64,000 nt of DNA from Clostridium beijerinckii (GTDB lineage: Bacteria > Bacillota > Clostridia > Clostridiales > Clostridiaceae), in assembly GCF_036699995.1 (NCBI RefSeq), contig NZ_CP144906.1, positions 4,661,001 through 4,725,000 of the forward strand, in the 5' to 3' direction. The notes beneath the pieces are model-generated. The model saw only the letters and a program-made list of their open reading frames with translations, did no database searches and was not told the DNA's origin. Every line of letters starts with the position of its first letter. Positions within the stretch are counted from its first letter, which is position 1. The position numbers and the translations under genes were made by a program. Positions 8,628 to 16,438 of this stretch are shown in pieces.

Positions 8628-9446
8628 TTACTCTTTTATTATCTCTTTGTATAGTTCAGGTCTTCTATCTTGAAATAAAGTGTAATATTCGGATCTAAGC
8701 TTTCTAGGCAATTCTAAATCTATTTCCCCAGATATTATTCCCTCTATCTCATCATTTAACTCTTTTAATGGTCTTCCAACAGGGTCTACTATTTTACTAT
8801 GGCCAAAAAAGCCCAATTCTTTATCTTGTCCAATTCTATTAGCTGCTACTAAATATATGCAATTATCAAACGCTCGTGCTCTTGTTACTAAATCCCAATC
8901 ATCAGAATATGGCTTTTCCCAATTAGTATTAACCACAAGAAGCTCAGCCCCTTTCAAGCAATAAGTCCTTGCAACTTCAGGAAATGCAGTATCCCAGCAA
9001 ATCATTACTCCAATTTTTCCAAAAGAGGTATTAAAAATTGGGAACTCACAGCCTGCTTTAAAATATCTTTTTTCTGTATCAAATAGATGTACTTTTCTAT
9101 ATACTCCTGCCACTCTCCCACTACTATCTATACACACAGATGAATTGTAAAGAACATCTTTTAGAACACCATCTTTTTCTGGAAATCCATAAACTATATT
9201 AGTACCAAATTTCTTTGCAAGTTCACTTATGACTTTTATACTATTACTACTTTCCACTACTTCAGCTAGTTCTTTAAATTTATTGCCACATTCATATCCC
9301 GATGTAATTAACTCAGGAAATACTATTAAGTCAGTTTCACTATCTTTCTCCATAATCTCATTTATGAATGTAACCATCTTTTCTAAATTATACTTTACAT
9401 CATTTAGTTTTGGCTCCATTTGAACGCAAGTAACTTTTATTTTCAT
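8628..9446 (-). CDS. Carbon-nitrogen hydrolase (nitrilase superfamily amidase)
   Basis: 272 residues with the nitrilase-superfamily triad: Glu45 (VFPELITSGY), Lys118 (YRKVHLF) and Cys150 (VMICWDTAFPE). These cytosolic enzymes hydrolyse amides or carbamoyl compounds and release ammonia. The closest subgroups are omega-amidase and N-carbamoylputrescine-amidase-like proteins, and I cannot choose between them. The start at 9446 lies inside the 3' end of the permease gene (47-base overlap) and has AAGGGGATGG just upstream, so the two are co-translated. With the permease this suggests import and hydrolysis of an amide whose product feeds GabT. Confidence 0.85.
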   Translation of the reverse strand: MKIKVTCVQMEPKLNDVKYNLEKMVTFINEIMEKDSETDLIVFPELITSGYECGNKFKELAEVVESSNSIKVISELAKKFGTNIVYGFPEKDGVLKDVLYNSSVCIDSSGRVAGVYRKVHLFDTEKRYFKAGCEFPIFNTSFGKIGVMICWDTAFPEVARTYCLKGAELLVVNTNWEKPYSDDWDLVTRARAFDNCIYLVAANRIGQDKELGFFGHSKIVDPVGRPLKELNDEIEGIISGEIDLELPRKLRSEYYTLFQDRRPELYKEIIKE

Positions 9447-10845
9447 CTTTCCATCCCCTTACTTCTAATACGTAACCCTCTCTCTTTTCATCACTTTTAA
9501 TCTTACTTTTTCCAAATATATTACTAATAACAAAACCTATTACAATCCATGCCAATACTATATATGGGAATAGGTTATTAGGAAACTCTGGTATAGGATA
9601 AACATTAGAATATAATACATATAACAAGGCTGCTATTGATGCTAGTGGTATTATTAAATGAGTTTTTCCCCATACTTTGTTTCTTGTAAAATAAACCATA
9701 GCTCCTATACTTGTAAATATATACGAAACAAGTATAGCTAATGATCCTATTGTTGCCAAATAACCAAACACTTCTATACCATCATGTTTAAATAATGCAA
9801 TTTGAACTATATCTGATATTATTATTATTAATATTAATCCAAAATATGGTGTATTGTGTTTAGGATGTATTTTCATCATCGCTTTTGGCATTATTCCATC
9901 TCTACCTAATGCAAATAACATTCTTGAACCAGCACAATAAGATCCAAGCGCACAAGAAAAGTTTGAACATGCAGCAACCAACATTAATATTGTACCAAAT
10001 CCTTCTGTCATATATTTTGTTGATAAATCTGAAAGTGGAAGTGTTGAAGAAGATAACGCCTCAAGTCCTTTTGCATCAATACCAAAACCTATAACTTGTG
10101 CATAACTACAAACTAAGTAAAATAAACCTGATAAAAATACAGCACTTATTATTGCTATTGGAATAAATTTTTTAGGATTCTTTGTTTCTTCACCTAAACT
10201 TGAAGCACTTTCAAAACCTATAAAAGAAAGAAATGCAAATACTGAAGTTGAAGCTAAAGCTGATGTGCTAACCCCGTTACTCTTAAAAGGAATCAAGCTC
10301 AAACCATTTGTAGTGGCAACTTTAATTAAAATTACAACTGAAAGTAATAGTATAAGTAATATTGATATTCCTTCTATTACTAGAATAATTCTATTGCATA
10401 TCTTTGCATCAATGATTCCTAATGCAATCATTGCAATAGATGCTATTATTGAGATTGGCATCCAATTTACATGAAATCCAAATACAGATAAAAATCCAGA
10501 GAAGAAATTACCAAACCCTGCTGCAGTGCCTCCTGCTAATGCAATATAGGCAAGTAACAGTGCCCATCCAGATGTAAATCCCATTTTATTTCCTAGGGCT
10601 GTTTTAGTAAAAGCATAAAGTGAACCTGATGCAGATATATAATGATTAAATTTTATAATCGAATATGATACAAGACCTACTACTATAGTTGAAATTAGAA
10701 ATACAAGTGGTGCAGAAAACGAGCATGTTTGAGCCATTAGAGATATATTTAATGACATCGCTGCTGTTGGTGCTATAATAGCCACTGATAAAGCCACTGT
10801 TTCAATAATACTTAAATTATCCTTCTTTAAACCTGATTTTTCCAT
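9400..10845 (-). CDS. APC-family amino acid/polyamine permease
   Basis: 481 residues with about twelve hydrophobic helices. It starts with the APC-family opening ETVALSVAIIAPTAAMSLNI and has FLSFIGFESASSLGEETKNP in the conserved helix 6 to loop region. It is a secondary transporter for an amino acid, GABA or polyamine (substrate not readable). Its end overlaps the amidase gene by 47 bases. A leader terminator with the hexaloop motif lies 43 bases before the start codon. Confidence 0.87.
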   Translation of the reverse strand: MEKSGLKKDNLSIIETVALSVAIIAPTAAMSLNISLMAQTCSFSAPLVFLISTIVVGLVSYSIIKFNHYISASGSLYAFTKTALGNKMGFTSGWALLLAYIALAGGTAAGFGNFFSGFLSVFGFHVNWMPISIIASIAMIALGIIDAKICNRIILVIEGISILLILLLSVVILIKVATTNGLSLIPFKSNGVSTSALASTSVFAFLSFIGFESASSLGEETKNPKKFIPIAIISAVFLSGLFYLVCSYAQVIGFGIDAKGLEALSSSTLPLSDLSTKYMTEGFGTILMLVAACSNFSCALGSYCAGSRMLFALGRDGIMPKAMMKIHPKHNTPYFGLILIIIISDIVQIALFKHDGIEVFGYLATIGSLAILVSYIFTSIGAMVYFTRNKVWGKTHLIIPLASIAALLYVLYSNVYPIPEFPNNLFPYIVLAWIVIGFVISNIFGKSKIKSDEKREGYVLEVRGWKDENKSYLRSNGAKTK

Positions 10846-10887
10846 AATTATTCCTCCTAATAAATACTTTTTAATTTGGATAACATA

Positions 10888-10924
10888 AAAGGCGCACTGA
10901 TTTTTATTTCAGTGCGCCTTTGCA
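10888..10924 (-). promoter_or_regulatory. ANTAR-type leader upstream of the APC permease
   Basis: Complement of 10913-10924 reads TGCAAAGGCGCA: stem TGC/GCA, hexaloop AAAGGC. It is overlapped by a perfect 13-bp terminator stem, AAAGGCGCACTGA / TCAGTGCGCCTTT, with an 8-base loop and a short T-run. It lies between the alcohol dehydrogenase stop and the permease start. The stretch just before it (AGAAATTTAAA...) resembles the same position in the gabT leader. Confidence 0.6.
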
Positions 10925-10951
10925 TCTAATAAATTACTTTAAATTTCTATA

Positions 10952-12082
10952 TTATAATGACTTGTAATATATATCCTTAATTTCTTCTAATGAAAATTCC
11001 TTAGGATGATTTGCTATACTTGGTTTTGAAACCTTCATACAGTTTTCAGCCATCCATTCTACATCTTTTTCTGTAATACCAAGCTCCCCTAAAGTAACTT
11101 TCAAATCAATTTTTTTCAGAAAGTTTCTTATAGCATCTGAACAGTCTTTTGCATCAGTTCCTCCTAATAGTTTAGATATGTTACTGTACTTTTCTAAATT
11201 ACTTTCCCATGATTTTTCAACAATAATTGGTGTAAGAGCTGCCAATCCTTTACCATGAACAATATCATGTAATCCGCTAGCTGGATGTTCAAGTCCATGA
11301 GGTGCAGTTACTCCTGCTATTCCTATCACCATTCCACCTAATGTACTTGCTAAAGTTACACTATCCCATGCATCTAAATCACTTGGATCATTGTACACTT
11401 TAATTAAGTTCTCTGCTAATAATTTTATTCCATAAAATGCTTTCATATCTGTTAATGGCTGTCCTATTTTTGATAAATACGCTTCCATATTATGCGCTAA
11501 TGCATCAAATCCAACAGATGCAAGTATGCTCTTTGGCATTGTCACCATAAGTTCTGGATCAATAATTGATGCTTTTGCAATAATTATATTTGTTCTAAGG
11601 GATTTCTTATCCTTAGTTTCAGGATTTGTAAGAACTGAAAAACAGTTTCCTTCACTTCCAGTCCCACATGTTGTCGGAACTAGAACTATAGGCAATGCTT
11701 CACTCCCTTGTTTAATACCAAATATATATTCTGATATATCTCCAGGATTTTTAGCTGAAAAGGCTATACTTTTGGCTGCATCCATAATACTTCCACCACC
11801 AAGCCCTAAAACAACATCACATCCAGTTTCTTTTATAACATCCACCCCTTCATATACAGTTGTAGTAAGTGGATTTTGCTCTACTTTATCAAAAATTTCA
11901 TATTGAACTTTTGCTTCATTTAACAAAGCTATAGTCTTATCAAGTAATCCGCTTTTTTTTGTACTGTTTCTCCCAGTTACAATAAGCGCTTTCTTTCCAT
12001 ACTTAGCAACCTCAATTCCTATTTCATTACTTCTCCCTCTTCCAAATAGAAGATTTATTGGTAAATTATAATTAAAATTCAT
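10952..12082 (-). CDS. Iron-containing alcohol dehydrogenase
   Basis: 376 residues, the normal length of a group III (Fe-dependent) alcohol dehydrogenase. It has the NAD(P) loop GLGGGSIMDAAKSIA and PTTCGTGSE. Metal-binding residues lie in GFDALAHNMEAY and in HGLEHPASGLHDIVHGKGLA. The family interconverts alcohols and aldehydes. Next to GabT, reduction of succinate semialdehyde (or a homologue) to the hydroxy acid is a reasonable guess. A butanol/propanediol-type role cannot be excluded. GGGGG precedes the ATG. The leader carries both a terminator/hexaloop element and the TTAGTGCACATTGG box. Confidence 0.87.
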   Translation of the reverse strand: MNFNYNLPINLLFGRGRSNEIGIEVAKYGKKALIVTGRNSTKKSGLLDKTIALLNEAKVQYEIFDKVEQNPLTTTVYEGVDVIKETGCDVVLGLGGGSIMDAAKSIAFSAKNPGDISEYIFGIKQGSEALPIVLVPTTCGTGSEGNCFSVLTNPETKDKKSLRTNIIIAKASIIDPELMVTMPKSILASVGFDALAHNMEAYLSKIGQPLTDMKAFYGIKLLAENLIKVYNDPSDLDAWDSVTLASTLGGMVIGIAGVTAPHGLEHPASGLHDIVHGKGLAALTPIIVEKSWESNLEKYSNISKLLGGTDAKDCSDAIRNFLKKIDLKVTLGELGITEKDVEWMAENCMKVSKPSIANHPKEFSLEEIKDIYYKSL

Positions 12083-12182
12083 TTTAACTCCCCCTAAGTA
12101 GTTTAATTGTTGATTCTAAACTACTGATAATTTCTCTCTAACTTAGCATTTTCTTATAATCTTAATTTTCAATAAAAGAATA

Positions 12183-12221
12183 TAAAAAAATGCCTTTATT
12201 AATAATAAAGACACCTTTGTC
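12183..12221 (-). promoter_or_regulatory. ANTAR-type leader upstream of the alcohol dehydrogenase
   Basis: Complement of 12210-12221 reads GACAAAGGTGTC: stem GAC/GTC, hexaloop AAAGGT. It runs into a 10-bp terminator, TGTCTTTATT / AATAAAGGCA, followed by seven T. The nearest minus-strand gene upstream is cysK, over a kilobase away with its own terminator, so this element has nothing to terminate except its own leader. That makes attenuation the better reading. TATTAT boxes lie just upstream, so the transcript may begin very near the hairpin. Confidence 0.6.
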
Positions 12222-12275
12222 AACACTATAATACCATATTGGCAATATATATTCTATAATTTTATAGACAATAAT

Positions 12276-12289
12276 TTAGTGCACATTGG
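12276..12289. promoter_or_regulatory. Shared operator-like box upstream of the alcohol dehydrogenase
   Basis: An exact second copy of the 14-base TTAGTGCACATTGG found before gabT at 4185-4198. It lies about 190 bp upstream of the alcohol dehydrogenase start and on the far side of the leader terminator, a position suited to a regulator acting at the promoter. Confidence 0.45.
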
Positions 12290-12356
12290 ACAATTAATAA
12301 TCTTCTTGTTATTTCAGTGCTAATACTAAAATTTTCAGTTATAAGATAAATATTCA

Positions 12357-12382
12357 TAAATAAATAAATAAATAAATAAATA
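12357..12382. repeat. TAAA tetranucleotide tract, 6.5 copies
   Basis: Six perfect TAAA units plus TA, ending 82 bases before the hemerythrin-like gene on the plus strand. Slippage could change promoter spacing. No regulatory effect can be shown from sequence. Confidence 0.85.
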
Positions 12383-12464
12383 TTGTAACTCTTGTTACAT
12401 ACTTATTATCATATAAAAACTATACTTTAGTTAATGAATTACAAATATTAATGAGGTGTTAATT

Positions 12465-12875
12465 ATGAATATAGATAATTTGATGAGAGAGCATAAGGGC
12501 ATTTTTGAGGAAATAAATTATATAAATGAGTCAATTAATAATAAAAAATTTGAATCTGACCTTTTGGACATAACTACACATATAAACAAACTTGCTGGAA
12601 AGTTGAAAATCCATCTAAGTTCAGAGGATAAATTTTTATACCCTAATCTACTTAACGGAGATGATAATAAACTTAAAAATTTAGCAAATTCCTATATTAA
12701 TGAAATGGGTGGAATTTCAGATACATTTACAAATTACAAAAATAAATTTAATACAAAGAGTAAAATAATATCTGAAGGCAATGAAGTTTTTATAAGTGAA
12801 ACAAAAAAAATCTTAGTTGCTATAGAAAAGAGAATTAATAAAGAAGAAAGTGAGTTATATAAATTAATTAGATAG
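12465..12875 (+). CDS. Hemerythrin HHE domain protein
   Basis: 136 residues, mostly helical, with the spacing expected for a di-iron hemerythrin-like four-helix bundle: His10 (REHKGIF), His39 (THINKL), then His50 and Glu54 (IHLSSEDKFLYP). Such cytosolic proteins bind O2 or NO, or act in iron and redox stress. Roles in anaerobes are generally oxygen sensing or scavenging. The ATG at 12465 follows GAGGTG. The preceding GTG overlaps the ribosome site. It is monocistronic, divergent from the alcohol dehydrogenase and downstream of the TAAA tract. Confidence 0.78.
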   Translation: MNIDNLMREHKGIFEEINYINESINNKKFESDLLDITTHINKLAGKLKIHLSSEDKFLYPNLLNGDDNKLKNLANSYINEMGGISDTFTNYKNKFNTKSKIISEGNEVFISETKKILVAIEKRINKEESELYKLIR

Positions 12876-12904
12876 ATTTATATAATACTTCACTTCTAAT
12901 CACA

Positions 12905-13174
12905 TATAGGGTTCCGCAATGAGAATCTAACTTATGTGAATCCCCAACGAAATTGAATACATATTTGTTCCATAGGACTATGAAAATTTCGCTGAAAGGT
13001 TCTAAATGGCAGGTTGCACCCATTACTGCATGCTCCCACTTTCAGTGTGACAGGCAGTAAATGAACAACCTTCCCTTAAGAACCTAAGCAGCTTATTTTC
13101 AAATGCCTACTATACAAATATGTATCCAATTTCTATGTTTGTGATATCTCAAATTTTCAAGTTGGAGTTCTATA
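12905..13174. repeat. Long palindromic repeat, subtype B (copy B1)
   Basis: An imperfect palindrome of about 270 bp filling most of the spacer between hemerythrin and cysK. The paired arms around 12949-12968 and 13114-13133 are GAAATTG.AATACATATTTGT and its complement, with outer ends TATAG. The apex (about 13025-13059) reads, on the minus strand, TGCCTGTCA, then CACT-GAA-AGTG, then GGGAGCATGCAG. It is very similar in sequence to copy B2. No open reading frame of note. The remainder of 12876-13314 holds only the cysK terminator. Confidence 0.8.
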
Positions 13175-13252
13175 GACAAATAAGTGTTGAACTTATGCAT
13201 ATGGCTTATTGTTAATTTACTTATACAAAATCTATAATCTTATATACCGAAA

Positions 13253-13292
13253 ATAAACTCAATTCACTTAAAACTAAGCAAATTGAGTTTAT
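13253..13292 (-). terminator. Terminator of cysK
   Basis: A 12-bp stem, ATAAACTCAATT and its complement, with a 16-base loop, 22 bases after the cysK stop codon. The T-run on the minus strand is short (TTTT). Confidence 0.65.
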
Positions 13293-13314
13293 GATTAATT
13301 TTTCTTATATATTC

Positions 13315-14250
13315 TTACTTATCTTCAAACAATGCAGTTGATAAATAACGTTCTCCTGTATCTGGTAATAATACCACAACTGTTTTTCCTGCATTCTCTG
13401 GACGTTTTGCTAATTCTGTTGCAGCATATGCAGCAGCTCCTGATGAAATACCAACAAGCAAGCCTTCTGTTTTAGATAATTCTCTAGCAGCAGAAAATGC
13501 TTCTTCTGTTGTTATTTTTATAATTTCATCATATATTTTTGTATTTAAAACATCTGGCACAAATCCAGCACCAATTCCTTGTATTTTGTGAGGTCCTGAT
13601 TTACCTTCTGATAAAACTGGTGAATCAGCTGGTTCTACTGCAACAATTTTAATATCTGGATTTTTAGACTTTAAGTATTCTCCAACTCCTGTAACAGTTC
13701 CACCTGTACCAACACCTGCAACAAATATATCTACTTTTCCATCTGTATCTTCCCATATTTCAGGACCAGTTGTATTTTTATGAACTTCTGGATTGGCTGG
13801 ATTTACAAATTGTCCTGGTATAAATGAATTTGGAGTCTCATTTGCTAACTCACTTGCTTTAGCTATAGCCCCTTTCATTCCCTTTGCTCCTTCAGTTAGA
13901 ACTATTTCAGCTCCATAAGCTTTTATAAGACTACGTCTTTCTACACTCATTGTTTCTGGCATAACAATTATAACCTTATACCCTTTTGCAGTACCTACAG
14001 ATGCAATACCGATTCCTGTATTACCACTAGTTGGCTCAATTATTACTGATCCTGGTTTTAATAACCCTTTGTTTTCAGCATCTTCTATCATAGCCTTTGC
14101 AATTCTATCTTTAACGCTTCCTGCTGGATTAAAATACTCCAACTTAGCTAATATTGTTCCTTTTAAATCTTTTCCCTTACTATAATTTGCAACTTCTAGT
14201 AATGGGGTTCTACCTACTAATTCTGCTAAATTCTTATATATCTTTGACAT
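13315..14250 (-). CDS. cysK: Cysteine synthase A (O-acetylserine sulfhydrylase)
   Basis: 311 residues, standard CysK length, fold type II PLP enzyme making cysteine from O-acetylserine and sulfide. Motifs: GRTPLLEV, the PLP lysine in [11 protein letters not shown] (about 42), the substrate loop [11 protein letters not shown], the phosphate loop [12 protein letters not shown] and VGISSGAAA near the end. The ATG at 14250 has AAGGAG eight bases upstream. The GTG three codons earlier is too close. It is monocistronic with a clear promoter at 14304-14332. No T-box or SAM-type leader was seen. Confidence 0.93.
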   Translation of the reverse strand: MSKIYKNLAELVGRTPLLEVANYSKGKDLKGTILAKLEYFNPAGSVKDRIAKAMIEDAENKGLLKPGSVIIEPTSGNTGIGIASVGTAKGYKVIIVMPETMSVERRSLIKAYGAEIVLTEGAKGMKGAIAKASELANETPNSFIPGQFVNPANPEVHKNTTGPEIWEDTDGKVDIFVAGVGTGGTVTGVGEYLKSKNPDIKIVAVEPADSPVLSEGKSGPHKIQGIGAGFVPDVLNTKIYDEIIKITTEEAFSAARELSKTEGLLVGISSGAAAYAATELAKRPENAGKTVVVLLPDTGERYLSTALFEDK

Positions 14251-14303
14251 TCCAACCACTCCTTAACTTTCTCATATAATTCTTATCAGTTTACTATGTT
14301 ATA

Positions 14304-14332
14304 AGTATATTCCTCTACTTTTATATAGTCAA
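14304..14332 (-). promoter_or_regulatory. cysK: Sigma-A promoter of cysK
   Basis: TTGACT (-35, complement of 14327-14332) and TATACT (-10, complement of 14304-14309) are separated by exactly 17 bases. The expected start is about 45 bases before the ATG. The rest of 14333-14600 is AT-rich with no feature recognised. Confidence 0.7.
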
Positions 14333-14600
14333 TACTTTTTTGTATATTTTAAAAAGTTTTGCCTAAATTACATATATATGCAATTGATGATAAATATACA
14401 TACTAATAATTATTTTAAAAAATAAAATAGTAAATTTTATTTTTGATATATTATAACATTCTATTTTCTAACTATTTATAGTAATTTATTCATAATTCAA
14501 TTATTGCTAATTTTTAAAGAACAAAGTTTCAGGTGACTTTAGATAAATTCTGTATTGTGCTTCAAACTCTTTTTATATGTGTAGATTTCCTACAGAATAA

Positions 14601-14643
14601 AAAATAAGCAAATTCCTAGACTCAGGATATTTTGCTTATTTTT
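14601..14643 (-). terminator. Terminator of the nitroreductase gene
   Basis: An AAATAAGCAAA / TTTGCTTATTT stem with a short inner hairpin, followed on the minus strand by a T-run. It starts about 50 bases after the stop codon at 14691. Confidence 0.7.
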
Positions 14644-14690
14644 CTCTATATTGAAACACATCTTGATTCTGATATTTGTTTTAATAGATA

Positions 14691-15212
14691 TTACTTTATG
14701 AATTTAATCACTCCATCTTTTCTTCCGTGTGCCTTCGGTGTATTAGCCGGATACCCTAAAGCTGCCATTCCCCAAACAATATGATTTTCAGGTATTTCAA
14801 AGCTATTTAATACTTCTCTTACTTCTTTTTCATCACAAATATTCTTTAATTGATTAATCCAACATGAGCCTATTCCTAGTGAATTTGCCATTAAGAATAT
14901 ATTTTCTAATGCACAAGAACAATCTGCAAGTCCATTTGTATTATCTCTATCATTAGACAACATAATTAAAGTTGGAGGCGCATAAAAGTTATATCCAGCA
15001 TCCCTTTTCAAAGCTTCTCTAACTACTTTTGCAAGCTGCTCCATCTTTTCTTTGCTTTGAACAACTGTAAATTGCCAACTTTGTTTGTTCATTCCGCTTG
15101 GTGCATTTACTCCTGCCTGTAAAATTAAATCTAATTCTTCATCTTTTAATTGTTCTTCCTTAAAAGCTCTCACACTTCTTCTTGTTAATATGTTTTGTAA
15201 TACTTCATTCAT
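14691..15212 (-). CDS. Nitroreductase-family FMN protein
   Basis: 173 residues with the family opening ILTRRSVRAFKEEQL, the substrate-side APSGMNKQSWQF and the glycine-rich LGIGSCWINQ. The end is WGMAALGYPA. Such homodimeric flavoproteins reduce nitro compounds, quinones or flavins with NAD(P)H. This is a short member lacking extensions. It is monocistronic. The natural substrate is unknown. Confidence 0.86.
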   Translation of the reverse strand: MNEVLQNILTRRSVRAFKEEQLKDEELDLILQAGVNAPSGMNKQSWQFTVVQSKEKMEQLAKVVREALKRDAGYNFYAPPTLIMLSNDRDNTNGLADCSCALENIFLMANSLGIGSCWINQLKNICDEKEVREVLNSFEIPENHIVWGMAALGYPANTPKAHGRKDGVIKFIK

Positions 15213-15361
15213 GATAACATCTCCTTTTACACAAAAATGTTTATACGTTATTTTTCCATTTAATTTAAAGATAATTACTTATAATTTTTATATTTAAATT
15301 ATACCACTATATCAATTTTATAACTAATCACACTAATCTGGTTCTATTAATATCAACTTTT

Positions 15362-16201
15362 CTATTCATTAGGTAGTTTAATATAATCAATGTTACTTTT
15401 TCTATATTGCACAGGTGTAATATTAAACTGTTTCTTAAAATGTTTATAAAAAGTAGGAGTATCCTTAAATCCACAAGAATAAGAAATCTCTGTTATATTC
15501 ATTTTCGTAGTTTCAAGTAAATTCACAGCAGTATTTAACCGAAAAGAAATAAGATATTTCTGAGGTGAAATTTTATATTCCTCCATAAATATTTTATATA
15601 AATATGTTCTATCAATTCCAACGTATTTAGCTATGTCGCTAACTTTGATATCATAGCCAAAGTTATTATAAATATAATCGCGGGCCTTATCAGCATATGA
15701 TTCACAAGTATTTTTTTCTTTTATATTCACCTGATTATACATGGTTGAAAAACACATATACAACTGACCAATGAGAGCATACTCATTGTGACTATCTTCT
15801 TCATAATTATGTATTAGTGAAAGTAGCCTTTCTTTGAAAATCCCATTACTATTATCCTTAAAAATTAAATTATTTTTTGATAATCCACAATTTTTTAGAA
15901 TAGTGCTAGCATCATTCCCATCAAAACTTACCCAACAGTACTCCCAAGGCTCTTCTTTATCTGCTTTATAATAGGTAGATTCACCTGGACAAATTAAGAA
16001 AGCCTCTCCTCTTTGTAATTCATAGCATTTGTTATTTACATAATATTTCCCTTTTCCATTTAAAATATAATGCAAAAGATAGTGATGACGAATGGCAGGC
16101 CCAAAAGAATGGGATGGCGCACAGACCTCATGGCCTCCATAGTATATTGTTAATGTACTGATTGATTTATATTTTGAAGTAAATTCTAACTTTGCTTCCA
16201 T
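15362..16201 (-). CDS. AraC-family regulator divergent from the alpha-galactosidase
   Basis: 279 residues. An N-terminal cupin-like sugar-sensing domain (about 15-110, including GHEVCAPSHSFGPAIRHHYL and RGEAFLICPGE) is followed by two AraC helix-turn-helix units at the C-terminus (KVSDIAKYVGIDRTYLYKIF, then ITEISYSCGF). It resembles MsmR/RafR regulators of alpha-galactoside use. GAGGAGG precedes the ATG. It is divergent from the GH4 gene with 237 bases between, so it most likely controls that gene in response to melibiose or raffinose-type sugars (inference). The spacer contains a solo-end-like stretch of the palindrome family near 16240-16290. Confidence 0.85.
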   Translation of the reverse strand: MEAKLEFTSKYKSISTLTIYYGGHEVCAPSHSFGPAIRHHYLLHYILNGKGKYYVNNKCYELQRGEAFLICPGESTYYKADKEEPWEYCWVSFDGNDASTILKNCGLSKNNLIFKDNSNGIFKERLLSLIHNYEEDSHNEYALIGQLYMCFSTMYNQVNIKEKNTCESYADKARDYIYNNFGYDIKVSDIAKYVGIDRTYLYKIFMEEYKISPQKYLISFRLNTAVNLLETTKMNITEISYSCGFKDTPTFYKHFKKQFNITPVQYRKSNIDYIKLPNE

Positions 16202-16401
16202 TAATTAATCCTCCTCTATGGTACTTACATACTTTATGAATATAGCTATCCAACTTTAAAACTAAATTTATGTGATAACTTACCAAAATCATAAATCCGC
16301 TTCTAATTTTTATTAATAAAAATATACAAACATTCAACATAAGCACAATTTTTAGAAACATAAAACATAGAAAGCATACATTTACAATTATATAATTTAT
16401 C

Positions 16402-16407
16402 TATAAT
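16402..16407 (+). promoter_or_regulatory. melA: Probable -10 box of the alpha-galactosidase gene
   Basis: TATAAT at 16402-16407 (a second lies at 16391-16396), about 32 bases before the ATG. No good -35 is seen, as expected for an AraC-activated promoter. Confidence 0.45.
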
Positions 16408-16438
16408 AAAATCAAAATTACTCAAGGAGGATGATTAT

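Noticed and set aside
14251..14600. T-box or SAM riboswitch before cysK
   Set aside because: A consensus promoter leaves only about 45 bases of leader, with no terminator or conserved core motifs.
16167..16361. 64-codon frame upstream of the AraC gene
   Set aside because: It overlaps the AraC start and lies in the divergent promoter region with no ribosome site.
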